Positions 12,009 through 23,093 of a stretch of 64,000 nucleotides of DNA are shown here, in pieces. Each line of letters begins with the position of its first letter. Position 1 is the first letter of the stretch. Source of the stretch: Lonicera japonica (lineage: Eukaryota > Streptophyta > Magnoliopsida > Dipsacales > Caprifoliaceae); the NCBI GenBank assembly GCA_021464415.1, contig CM038467.1, positions 17,323,127-17,387,126 of the forward strand, written 5' to 3'. Below the pieces are notes generated by a model. It was not told the origin of the DNA. It made no database searches and worked only from the letters and a program-made list of their open reading frames with translations. The position numbers and the translations under genes were made by a program.

Positions 12009-12147
12009 ATTTCCGGTAAGGTCCAGTCCTTACGAATTTGGCCTTTTTACGACACTTTTGTATCGTAAAAACACTTGGGGTGTGTTTTTACAACGCAAAA
12101 ACGTCGTAAAAGGGACCAATCCATAAGGATTAGTCCTTACCAGAAAT
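12009..12147. mobile_element. Small inverted-repeat element inside the hAT transposon
   Basis: ATTTCCGGTAAGG at the left mirrors ATTTCTGGTAAGG read from the right. The interior has a further inverted pair around TTTTACGACAC and CGTCGTAAAAG, so the whole 139 bp could fold into one hairpin. No coding capacity. Confidence 0.6.
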
Positions 12148-13743
12148 TTTTCCTATATATATAATTCTTATATAATATAATTTATATTACACTTAATAAT
12201 AATAAAACAAACCTAACAAGATCTCACATTTTTCTTTGTTTATTTTGCCCATAAAAGTGTAAAACACAAAAACCTATCCCCCTTTCCGCAACCACTATTA
12301 AAAAAAACCATAGCCGCAACTCCCAACCATCGTCGACCTCTCAGCCCTAACCCATTGTCCCCGTCTCAGACATCGATGACTTCTCAACCGCAATCTCGTC
12401 ACAGGTATGCTACTAACGCTACTCTTTCTCTATCTCAATCGCCGTCTCTTTTTTTATCTCTATTTTCTTGGTGAAAGATGAGCTTTCCGAGCTTTTAATG
12501 AATCAATTTGTGCAGTTATTTGATGTATCTCATATTTTTACAGGGGTGGGAAACATTTTCGATCTGAGCTTTTGCGGGATGGTAAAGTTCCCACATTAAG
12601 ATTTGGTTGACATGCAAGTTTATGTTTATTAAAGCTCATTGTTCAAATTTTAAGCCAATTTATGTTTATTAAAGCTCATCCTTCTTATTCTTTAATTTTT
12701 AATCAATTCAATAGAGGTTATTAATTTTTTGAGGAAATAATTTGTTAATAAACTGCATATTTTATTAATTCTTTTCTTGCGTGGTTGGTTTCCTTTAACT
12801 TAGTTAGCTTCAAAATATGAAAGCATATTTCTGAGTAAGAGATAATTTAGGAATTTACTTTCCCCCATTAATGTTTAATTAGTTTTATGCACTATCTATT
12901 AAGGAAAATTGCATATTGAAATAAAAAAAAAATCACAGGAAAGAAAAAAAACTATTTTGTTTAATTTATGATTGCAATTCTACTTCCTTTTTTTGTTTTT
13001 GTTCTTTTTTTTTAGAGTTCTCAAAATTTATTTTACTTTTCATTAAATTCTAATAAGTGATAGTTTTATGTGGAATTTTTATTTTTCATTAAACTTTAAT
13101 ATGATTAATAATTTGTCACATACTGTATAACCATAATGGGTGTTCAATGCACCACCCAAGGTATATCTCATTCGTGAACCAAGTTCTGAATCAAAGAGGC
13201 CAACATATAACTCATTTTAGGTAATAAGGTGTTCAATAATAATTTACTTTACAATTTCACAAGAGGCAGAAAAAGTAATTAGAAAGGGTAAAGTTAACTA
13301 TATATAAATTTAAAAATATTTCACAGTCTCTCTATTCTATCTCATGCCTAGATAGGAGTATTCAATGCTATGGATACGTTATCCTATTTTATTTCTTATA
13401 TACAGGACTTTATAGTCAGTGTGTTGTTATTATATAGTTCGTTCACACAACATAGTCTTAAGCTAGGGTGACATATGAATTTCTGAATCTAAATCAATAA
13501 ATACTGCATTGCAACAGTACAACTTTCTGCTACTTTTTTTTTGCTTCAAATAACTATGATAAATCTTTTTATATGGCATGATAACAACTAATGAAATGAA
13601 TTAGTGGAAGCATCCATACTATTTGGAATAGTTTATATTTGCATCCATACTATCTGCTACTGCTTTTTAGTTGAAATTAATTACATGATTTTGACTTACT
13701 GAATACTGATTTTACACTTTTTCATGTATTTCTTCTAGATTAA

Positions 13744-16594
13744 ATGGCTACAAATTCCGATAATTCTAAGAGCACAAGTGGTGATTCTAGGAGGGGGAAA
13801 GATGTAAGTCAATCCAAGAGGCCACCAAAGCCAAAATCACAAAAGATGAAAAGGACTAGAATGAAAGTAAAGAGAACAAAAAAGTCTTGAGTGTGGGAAC
13901 ACTTCAATGGAGAAAGTAAACTTTTGATGAAAGATGAAAATGGTGTGGAGGTACAAGTTGGCCATACTAAAATAACTATATGTAAGTATTGTTCCTTTGA
14001 ATTTGCTTCTAATCCAAGCAAAAATGGCATTAGCACACTATAGAAGCACTTAGAACAACACTATGCTCATTACCCTGGTTATGTTAAGAACGTGGGAACG
14101 GGTCAAAAACACTTTTCTATTGACATAAAGGGTGAATATGCTATTGTTACTTATTGGACCCAAGAAAATTGCACTAAAGCGGCCATATAAATGATTGTTA
14201 TAGATGAAATGCCATTTATTGCAATAGAGAAACATGGGTTTAAGAGATTTTGTAAAATTGCAATTCCTAAGTGGAAAGTTTCTTGTAGGAAGACGGTGGT
14301 GAAGACGTTTTTAAGCATGTATAAAACAATGAAAGAAGATTTGAGAGCCGATCTTAAGAATCATTGTGTTAGCTTAACAACTTATGCATGTACCTCAATC
14401 CAAAACATCAACTACATGGTAATGACTGCCCATTTTATTGATAATAGTTGGACTATACACAAAAGGGTTATTAACTTTTGTGTCATTCCAAACCATTAAG
14501 ACTTAACAATAGGAAAACTTCTAGAAAAATGTTTGTAAGATTGGTCAGTTAGGAAGCTTTTAAGAATTTATGTTAAAAATGCATATTCTAATAAACTTGC
14601 ATTAGATTACATAAAGAGAAAATTAAACAATGGTGATAAACAACTTGTGTTGGGTGGGAAGTATCTTCATGTTAGATGTTTAGCTCATATTGTGAATCTT
14701 ATTGTTAAATCCAGTTTGAGGTGTATGGAGAGGTTAATGGCATCGATTAGAAATGCAGTGTAGTATGTTATGAGTTCATCCGCCAAACTTTTTTTTTTAA
14801 AAAAAAAAAATATTAAGGGAGGTCTAAGTCTCTTCCTTAATCCTACAAATAAAGAAAACCCCCCCACCCACCCCCATGAGTCGAACTTTTGACCTCAAAA
14901 CAATGGTGGGGGTTGCCTACCACTAGACAAGGGTGAGGTATGTTATGAGTTCATCCGCTAGACTTGATACTTTTAAAGATTGCATTAAGAAAGAGGAGTT
15001 GAAGAGTAAAAAAGTGTGTGTATGTGTTGGATGTGCCAACGAGATGGACTTCCACCTACATAATGCTCGAGACTATACTTGAGCTTATACGAGCATTTAA
15101 TAAGTTGGCAGAGGAGGAAAATTGCAAGTATATTGGGTATTTTGATGAAGAAGAAAAAGATGATGATGATGAGGAATATGACTTGGGGTTTGTCACAAGA
15201 AGGAAAGGTAGAAAAAGAGTTGGTCCTCCGGTTGAAGTTGATTGGGGTAAGACCGTGGAGTTTGTGAAGCTTTTAAAAGTTTTCTTTGAAGCTACTGTGA
15301 ATATTAGTGCATCAAACAAGCTGGCCGCACATAAAGCATTCTTTGAGATTGCGACGATCAGATCTGAGATCTAAGAGATGTACGCAAATGATTCAACAAA
15401 TTTGAGTGATGTAGAGAAAAAAAAGTTTGATATGTCAGTCCAAATGAGAACCAAGTATAAGAAGTATTTTGATACGGTAGATGATATGAACCAACTCATC
15501 CATGTTGCTTTGGTTTTAGACCCAAAATTCAAGCTTAAATACTTCAGTAGAATTCTTAAGAAGATGTTGAATGAAAATAAACAGATAGTGAAGAAAAAGA
15601 GTGATCAATTAAAGGACTTGATTGTCACATTCACTGACCTTTATGCTTATGCGTCAGGTATTGATTTAATTTATTTATAATGTAGTGTATATGACTTAAA
15701 ATTTTTAAATGCTTGAATTAATTTAATTTATAATATCATTGCTAGACAGGTAGTCAAAGTTCTAACACAAGGAAAGACACAACAGAATCTGGCAGCGGTA
15801 GTGGCAGCAACAAGTATAAAATTGTTGATTTTTTTTTTGGCAAAACAAAAATAGTTAAGTGTTGAATTTTAAGGGAAAAACTGAAATTATTAAGTGTTGA
15901 ATCTAAATATATAATCGTTGAATATAATCTATAATTTCTAATCTAGTAGGTATCAAAAACTCTCGGGCAAAAGGGTAATGATGTTTGATGATTGGGAAAA
16001 GGATCTTGAATAAGGGAATTTAATTGTTGTTGCTCATGAAGTAGGCAGGTACCTTCTAGATCCCATAGAGAAACAAACTGATAATTTTGATATCTTAATA
16101 TGGTGAAGGCTAAACGGAGCAAAGTACCTTAACATACAAGCTATGGCCAAGGATGTTTTGGCAATTCAAGTTAGTACAGTTACTTCTGAGTCTAGTTTTA
16201 GCACAAGGAAGAAGCTAATTGATCTTCATAGGAGTTATATAACTCCTAGATCAGTTGACACATTGATTTGTCTACAAAATTGGTTGAAGTTAGACTCAAT
16301 TGCAAACCTAGGGTATTCTTCTACCACTGAGGAAATGGAGTGGTTTGAAAACACTGAACAAGGTACTTCACCACTTTTAAAATTCAATTTAATTTAAATG
16401 CCAATTAATAGATAATTCATAATTTCATTTGAATTGGATAATTAGTTGTTTACTTATTTTCTTGATTGGCTAATGTAGAGTTTGAGCAAGAAGAGAAAGA
16501 AGAAAGAGAAAAGAAAGAGAAACAAAAAAAAAGAAAAAAAGTAAAGTAGTAAAGGGAAGTAAAGGGTCTGACGCTGGAAATGCCTCTAAAACTT
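13744..16594 (+). pseudogene. BED-finger hAT transposase pseudogene
   Basis: The order of domains is that of RICESLEEPER-like hAT transposases. First is a BED zinc finger: VWEHFNGES, CKYC near 13983 and NGISTL followed by KHLEQH near 14025-14060. Next comes DEMPFIAIEKHGFKRF (about 14200), then the core segment LDVPTRWTSTYIMLE (about 15025) and DPKFKLKYFSRI (about 15520). Last is the hATC dimerisation domain, DVLAIQVSTVTSESSFST through ITPRSVDTLICLQNWL (16150-16290). In-frame stops (near 13888 and 14041), further frame breaks and a SINE insertion at 14784 make it non-functional. An intron is likely around 15660-15750. Confidence 0.85.
14784..14937 (-). mobile_element. tRNA-derived SINE in the hAT transposase
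   Basis: A 21-bp direct repeat, GTATGTTATGAG-TTCATCCGC, flanks the insert at 14763-14783 and 14938-14958. Read on the minus strand, it starts with a box-A-like TTGTCTAGTGGTAGGC, has a box-B-like AGTTCGACTCA and ends in an A/T-rich tail. It is a second copy of the SINE at 20604-20747. These hallmarks fit target-primed insertion of a pol III SINE. Confidence 0.85.
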
Positions 16595-17214
16595 AATTTG
16601 AAGTTGAATGAATTAATTCTAGTTTTATGTGTTTAAATTTTATAACATGTTATTCGGTTATTATGTTTTATTATTTCTATGTAATTGTTTTTGAAGACTT
16701 GAAAGTTGAACTATATTAGATTGCACTAGTTAATATGTCAACTATGTATGTATGTGTTTGTTGGACTTGGACTGTTGGACATTTAGACTTTTTGAGATTT
16801 TTAATTCAGCTTCGTGTAAGGTTTTATTTTAAGTGATTATTTGATTACCAGATCAATCCTATTAGCTTCAAAGATGCTGACCTTTAAGGGATACTGGGAT
16901 AGTTTCAATGAAATTCTTAACGGTTCCTCACTAAAGAACCGGTTTATAAATAGTTCTTTTAAAATATTGGTTCTTAATCATTATTCAGTTAATTTAAGAT
17001 TTGTGGTTAATTTTTAATAATGGTTTTATTCTTATTAACGGTTAATTAATAACCTTGAGGAACCGAACCATTATAACCGGTTCGGTTCTTAAACAGTTCT
17101 TTACTAAAATATAGTTAGAACCGAACCGTTATAATATTAACGGTTCCTCATAAAATTTTCAAGAATCAAACTGGTCCCAGCCCCACCAAAAACATCAATA
17201 ACCCTAAATTAAAC

Positions 17215-17776
17215 CCTAAAAGGATGATACTTTGTTCAGTTCCAGTCCTAGTGATAAGGAGGAGATATTCGAACCAACAATGCATGTTCAAAAGCATAAG
17301 CGACTTAAGGCTTAGGTTAAGTGCCCCTCACCCCTCCAAAAAAGACCCCGGACCTAGATGGGGACAGTAATCACAGAGTATCCTCCAATTACGAGAATAA
17401 GGAATGCACACAAACCTGAACCCGGCATTACATCTAACTTTTTCTCTCTCATCACTTACTCAAACCCGTTTAATGATAGCTTTTCCATTGTATGCATTGC
17501 CTTCTTTTTTTCCTCCCCAAACCCTTCTATACCTTTTGATGCCATAAAAGCTTGCTAATCATACCCTTTAAGCTAATCAACAAAACGCCCTCATATGGTT
17601 TTCTTATATAGTAGATAAGGCAAATTAAGTTATATAAATAAAGAGTTGCTTGCTTACCAGTTTGGAGTTGTTGTGGTTGAAGGCTACATCTGCTAGTGAT
17701 CTCACCGGAGAGTTGGTCAATTCACCAACATTACCTCAAATTCCCCACTATGACTGAGATCCAGGATTTTGAGTGA
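17215..17776 (-). pseudogene. Type 2 amidase 3' stump, copy A
   Basis: This segment aligns with the last two exons of the intact gene at 27042-29978. 17215-17560 corresponds to the final exon and 17660-17776 to part of exon 4, including the donor TTACCAGTTTGGAG region. It has many substitutions, small frame-breaking indels in the last exon and a deletion in exon 4. It ends at the tip of a Helitron (17777), and the three upstream exons are missing. It cannot encode an enzyme. Confidence 0.85.
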
Positions 17777-18578
17777 CTAGTTTTTGTGCACGTGCATTGC
17801 ATGTGATTTTATTGCTTAATAAATATGATTAATTAAGTTCATTAATGAATACGTACATACTAAAAATTGAATAATTAGTATGAAATAAAAATAATCACAA
17901 ATAAGCAAAAGCATAGTATCAAGTGTAAAATTTAATTAATAATTATAAGAAAATCATAAAATCGGTCAACTATATAAATATGTTAAAAATACATGATAAA
18001 AATTGATCAAATATATAAGAGAATAATATAATTTTTATAAATTTTTAGAATTGGTAGATAGTTAATTCTATTAAACGTATGTGGATTATTATTATGCACA
18101 ATATTACAAAGTAATATAACACTCGTATAAATAATAGATTGTATAGCCTAATAATGTGTAAGTTAATATTAAATAGCTTTGTAATTTTAATACGGTTTAT
18201 TAAATATACATACTTTTGTGGTGAGTTTTGGAAAACACTTAATTCAACACAAAGTCTAACTTATATAATTATTTTAACCAAATAAAGTAAAGATTAAAGT
18301 TATTTAAAATACTGACACTAATATAAAATATTATGGAGTTATACACTTTGAAATACTAATACTAATATAATTCTAACTTGTTTAATTAGTTTAACTAAAT
18401 AAAGTAGAGTTTAAATTTATTTGGAATACTAATACTACAATATAAAAATATATGAAGTTATATTGTTTTTTTTTAATGTAAATCTTAAAATCTTGTGTTT
18501 AAAATTAAGGGCATATTTGTCTCTACAAAAAAGAGGAAAAACATTTAAATTATTTATACTTTTTATATATAGTATAGA
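17777..18578 (-). mobile_element. Short non-autonomous Helitron
   Basis: Read on the minus strand, the element begins TCTATACTATATATAAAAAG, the 5' TC start typical of plant Helitrons. It ends with a GC-containing hairpin (CACATGCA-TGCACGTG, one mismatch) followed eleven bases later by CTAG. It is bordered by A before TC and T after CTAG, the expected A/T insertion site. There are no inverted repeats, no duplication and no Rep/helicase coding region. Confidence 0.7.
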
Positions 18579-20090
18579 TTATTAGATTGGTAAAGAGGAT
18601 TTGAATCGGGGATATTAATATTGGTTTGGTAAAGTGGATTTGAAGTTGAAGACGACATACGCTGATTAAGGACTAATGTTAAATTTTAAGGGTTAAAATA
18701 AGGTTTTTTTGTGTGTAGTTCGATTATACCAAAAATTATCATGCATCTGTGTGTTATTTTGTCCTCCACTCTCGAAGGAACATGGGAAGGGGAACAAACT
18801 TGAGGGAAGAAAAACATAAAAAATTAAAAGACAATCGGGAAACAAAGATCAAACTAGTGCTAATAACCCATACTTTCTACCATGTTTGATTAGAATTCTT
18901 TCGAGAACCATAATGCTGTACTTGCAAAGAACTAACAAAAAATTCAATTGGTTGATTATTGAATAATTGATGTGGGTGGATATAATTATTTAATTTCATA
19001 CTCCAACTAGCTAGGAGTTAAAAAAAACATGTGCTTCACACGTTCGTTATAATTATTTAATTGTCTCTCTTAAATAGAATTGTTTAAGGACGGTGTTATT
19101 TACGCCCACAATTTTTGTCATAAACACCCTCTTGTTACAAACAATCTCTAAAGGTAAATTTTTAATCACTAATACCCCCTTAAGACTCGTCTAATGAGAG
19201 GTGTATGCAGATGCACATACTTGCCCCACTTGAGGAGAGTTTGTTTGTAATAACTCGTTTAATATCAGGCAATAAATTATTAGAGTGTTTTCCAAATAAG
19301 ACCCGCCTAATGAGAAGTGAGTGCTTATATAAACTTGACTTACACAAAGAAAGTATGTTGCCAAACACTCACTTAACATCAGACAATAGTAAGAGTGTTG
19401 GTAACAAATAAGGTGATGTTAAAATATGTTTTAATTAAATTTTGAAAGTAGTATTTTTGATAAATTTAAGGGGTGTAAATAACATCACTCTTATTTAATC
19501 CTTCTCCAAATGGGCTAAAAAGTCAGTATTTACGGAATATAAATAATGCACCCAAGAACAAGATGACATGATATCTCAACAGGACAAATAATGCACCCGA
19601 TAACAAGACGACATAATATCTCTGAAAAATGGGGCTGCTGGGGAAATTACAAAGCAAAGAAACAACTATAATATCCCAAGAAAAATTAGTCCCAATATAG
19701 GGGAAGAGAGATAGCTAAATTAACAAGAAAAATGCTATACTCTATGAATATATGTACAAAATAAATATTGAAATATATTATATAATTGTACTCTCATTAA
19801 AAGTAACGGTTCTTTTTTTTTTTCATATGAGCGTTACATGGATACGGCCACAGGGAAAGGAGGAAGGGAACAGAGTTCCCGTGACTCGAACTTGGGCATG
19901 AAGTGAAAAAACCCACCTCTTTTTTTATTATACTAACATCGCATGTGTAAAAATGCAAATATTTTAAAAACAAAAGAAACGTCAACCTGCAAAACCAAAA
20001 ACCTAATATCATAAATCGACAATGCAATCTCTAGTTTTAGAAATGCAATATAAGCATATAAAGAAGAATTAAGATCCCCACAGAAACTCT
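18579..20090. other. Spacer between duplicated copies
   Basis: AT-rich DNA with no gene that I can support. It contains one MITE (19091-19487). The start of copy B is recognisable from about 20092. Confidence 0.6.
19091..19487. mobile_element. MITE, family shared with 25422-25833
   Basis: Ends CGGTGTTATTTACGCCC and, inverted, TGATGTTATTTACACCCC. The interior shares segments such as GCCTAATGAGA with the element at 25422. I found no clear target duplication and no coding capacity. Confidence 0.65.
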
Positions 20091-20603
20091 TGACATAATA
20101 CCAGTAGCAGCTTCTGCAGAGCATGGGGATTAAGGCTCCGTCACAATCACAGCTTCTACATTTATTTTAACATAATTAAGTTAATTAAAAAGAATTTAAC
20201 ATTGTGAATTTTGATAAAAATGAATCTGTCAAAGAAAAAAAAGGTAACTTTTAATTTTAACTCAAACAAGAATTCAAGACAAGGTATAAAAGGAGTGAAA
20301 TTTAAAAAAATAATACAGAAGAAAATGAAGCAACATGTTCATACACTAAAATCCCCATTCTTAGTGAAAATAATTTTGTTCACTTCTATCTCAAATTAAG
20401 GATTCATAGTTAACTTTAAGATTTTCTGTGGGTTTATTAATTTTTAAGACAATCGATAATTAAGAAGACATCTTGTTTACAACTATAAGATTTAGTCCGC
20501 TTAATTTTAAACAACCTTAAAAAAATTACATGCAAGTAATTTTGATGGATACCATTTTGATTTTACCTTTTGTTATGATGTTATATATCATATAGTTGGT
20601 TGA

Positions 20604-20747
20604 GAAGAGGGGTTGTCCCAGTGGTAAGTAACCTCCGTCTTTGTCTTGAGGCTAAGGGTTCGACTCATGGGGTGTGGGGGGGTTTCTTTGTTTGTAGGAT
20701 TAAGGGAAAGACTTAGAACTCCCTTAATTTAATATATATATATATAT
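20604..20747 (+). mobile_element. tRNA-derived SINE
   Basis: The element has box A (TTGTCCCAGTGGTAAG), box B (GGTTCGACTCA) and a 3' TA-rich tail. It is flanked by a direct repeat, ATATATCATAT[A/G]GTTGGTTGA, at 20583-20603 and 20748-20768, 20 of 21 bases equal. It belongs to the family seen at 14784-14937. Confidence 0.85.
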
Positions 20748-20979
20748 ATATATCATATGGTTGGTTGAATAAAGGACCTATAGTTACGCGTAAGTAATTT
20801 AGGTGGATCATACAAATATATTTAAAATGATACTTTAATTTCATCGTATTTGATACTCAAAAATAAATTATATTAAATAGCCAATGCTAATATTTATTAA
20901 TGTGCTTCTTGCCAAGTTAAAGAAGCAGTCCGACCATACAATAAAACTCACACCTCCAACGGAATAAACTTAACATTAA

Positions 20980-21602
20980 GGGTTCATTTGGTTCGAGTTT
21001 TGGAAATGGATTAGGTATACTTGATTCCTGGAAAGGTTTTTTCCTGACATCTAGGATACCATGCCAATGTTTAGTTCAATCGGGAATAGGAATGGAATAA
21101 AGTATCAATTACAAAAATACCATTCTTTTTATAAGATGAGAAGACATCACCTACTAATTTTTCAAAATAGACAATTACTATAATAAATTACAAAAATTAC
21201 ACATGCCTAGCTAATAACTATCCTACAAAAGTTACAATTTTTGTAATTAAAAAAAAAATTACAATAGGAAAAAAGAAAAGAAAAAATTCCAAATATTTTT
21301 TTTTCATTTTTATGCAGCAGCATAACTAAAAAAAAAGTTCCAAACAATATTTTCATACACAGATGGAAAAAGAATTATTTATTCATAAGAAAGAGAATTA
21401 TTTTAGTCCTAACATGAAAAATTAAAAAAGATGTCCATTGGTAATGGTTTATTTCTTATGATTTAAATGGGAGAACTTGGGGAGAAAGGTTTGTTCCTGG
21501 AATCAGTTATTCAGGATTTAAAACTTGAACCAAACGCGGGAATCGTTTCGGAATGAAATTTAGCATTCCCGGAATAGTTTAAATCTTGAACCAAATGAGC
21601 CA
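20980..21602. mobile_element. Tourist-like MITE
   Basis: Ends GGGTTCATTTGGTTCGAG and, inverted, TGGCTCATTTGGTTCAAG are flanked by TAA on both sides (20977-20979 and 21603-21605). Copy A has the empty site near 2735. No coding capacity. Confidence 0.75.
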
Positions 21603-21773
21603 TAAAAAAAATGAGAAACAATTCCCATATTCAAACTCGCACTCAGGCTCCTTTATACTTTACTATAATCATTTTTATAGTATAACAAAGGTTATCGGGT
21701 TGATTCTTCACCCAGAAAAGAAGAAAAAAAAACTTAGCAATATGAAAAGCAGGCGCATATGAAGCTATGATAC

Positions 21774-22336
21774 TTAGTAGTGCATGGCTACAACAAACAT
21801 CTCAATGGTGGCATTACCCGCAGTAGCATTAAAGAAGTATGTCCTCAACATTAAAACTCCACGTGCCAGCCGGAAAGCACCTGTACCACCATACGGTACA
21901 GATCCACAGTTGGGTTATGGCCCAAACCTGCTAAAGAACCTCTGTATTTTCCTTTTGTGAATACCAAGTTCATGCATGCATGAAGTAGGCCCACTTCCTC
22001 CAAAGAGGATGAGGCGTAGAACCCATGGGCTCGGCCCATCATATCCGAGCCCAGTTTTGGCCTAACAGTAAGTGGGTCATCGTACATGTTAAGCAAGCCG
22101 AAGAATGTAGGGGAGGTATTGGCGATGTTTGCTTGAGCCACTCGAGCTGCAGTTGGGTTCTTGGCTTGTAGTAAGTCGTGGAAATAGAAGTGGAGCTTGG
22201 TCAGCTTCGGCTTGGCGTGGCTCACCTTTTGGAACCAAGTTTCAACTTCTTCGGGACTTTTAGTGACGGTTCGAGTCAGAGGTGTCACTAAAAGAATTGA
22301 AGAGATCAATAAAACTGCTATTGCTAGCTTCTCCAT
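21774..22336 (-). pseudogene. Dirigent-like gene, copy B, with C-terminal frameshift
   Basis: The reading frame starts at 22336 with a signal peptide (MEKLAIAVLLISSILLVTPL). It continues through dirigent motifs: HFYFHDLLQAKNPTA, YDDPLTV, MGRAHGFYAS, EEVGLLHA, NLVFTKGKYRGS and LGHNPTVDLYR. About residue 147 the frame breaks: this copy has 4 nt fewer than copy A just before the GTG-FRLARG motif. The frame then stops early at 21851 after 161 residues. The lost frame still encodes GTGAFRLARGVLMLRTYFFN and ends at TAA (21774-21776), giving a normal dirigent length of about 185. The break removes the final beta-strands, so I call it a recent pseudogene; a sequence error is the alternative. Confidence 0.8.
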
Positions 22337-23093
22337 GTCTCACTCTTGAGTTTTGTGTGGAGAATAGGAGTGGAGTGGGTTGGGCTTAAATAGTAGCAGT
22401 GATGATTGCATTCCTCCATAAAATAATGTAGTGCCTGATTTAATTTGGCAATATGAATTATGTTGCTGGTAGTGGTACTCCATTGCAGTGGTCGCATATC
22501 TGATAAAAATTCAATTTTTATGTTATCTTCCAGCCCAAATTGTCGGATACCAACTTCCTAATCATCCTCCTCGATCTCACTTCGTTTCTTTTTGTTTTTA
22601 GCTTTTCAAATTAGCTACCACATTCTCAAAATTTTACATTAGTTAAAATAAAATTTAATTGACATACTGATTATCTAACAATTGAGCATAATTATTAGTT
22701 TACACAAATTTAAGTCCTTAATTATGTTAGGGTTTTACAATCACGCCCCATTTGGTGGTTGATTATGTTAGGGTTTCACAGACAAGGCTGTAGCTTTCTG
22801 ATTGAGAAACCAATCAACCATCTGTAAAATCCATTGTGAAATAGAAAAGTTGCTTACACAGAAAAAAGAAAATGGCAGCATGCTATATATAAATATATAT
22901 AAAATAATACCACCATAGTGAAAGCTGCACTTGGATTGATGCCGTCAAATACAAACTTTATGCTACAATCACTTAAATCACTGCCTAAACGAACAGTACT
23001 GATGTATGTATTCCTTAATTATTGCAGAAACGAAACGAAACACATGTAAAATAACAGAAGTTCCAAGACTTTAATGAAGACTATGAGGTCCGC

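Larger units (their letters stand above)
11763..17185 (+). mobile_element. hAT transposon, about 5.4 kb, with degraded transposase
   Basis: The left end TAGGGATAGG opposes a right end that reads TGGGGCTGGG on the other strand. Flanks are CCAAATAC (11755-11762) and CCAAAAAC (17186-17193), a 7-of-8 match to an 8-bp target duplication. Both subterminal zones carry many copies of AACCGGTTCGGTT-like motifs. Inside lie a transposase pseudogene (13744-16594), a SINE (14784-14937) and a small inverted-repeat element (12009-12147). The insertion separates the copy A amidase region from the type 2 amidase stump at 17215-17776. Confidence 0.85.
1110..17776. repeat. Tandem segmental duplication, copy A
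   Basis: Blocks here match blocks of copy B in the same order and orientation: 1121-1216 with 20101-20215; 1290-1560 with 20250-20540; the dirigent region 3424-4600 with 21774-22345; the type 1 amidase 5863-7857 with 23094-24832; 8868-8950 with 24985-25060; 11215-11520 with 26750-27030; and 17205-17776 with 27050-27670. Gaps between blocks are mostly transposons present in one copy only. The original unit held dirigent, amidase 1 and amidase 2 genes, all on the minus strand. Confidence 0.85.

Noticed and set aside
20604..20700. Possible tRNA gene from the GGTTCGACTCA box
   Set aside because: Box A and box B are present, but no cloverleaf or acceptor stem forms, and flanking target duplications show a SINE.
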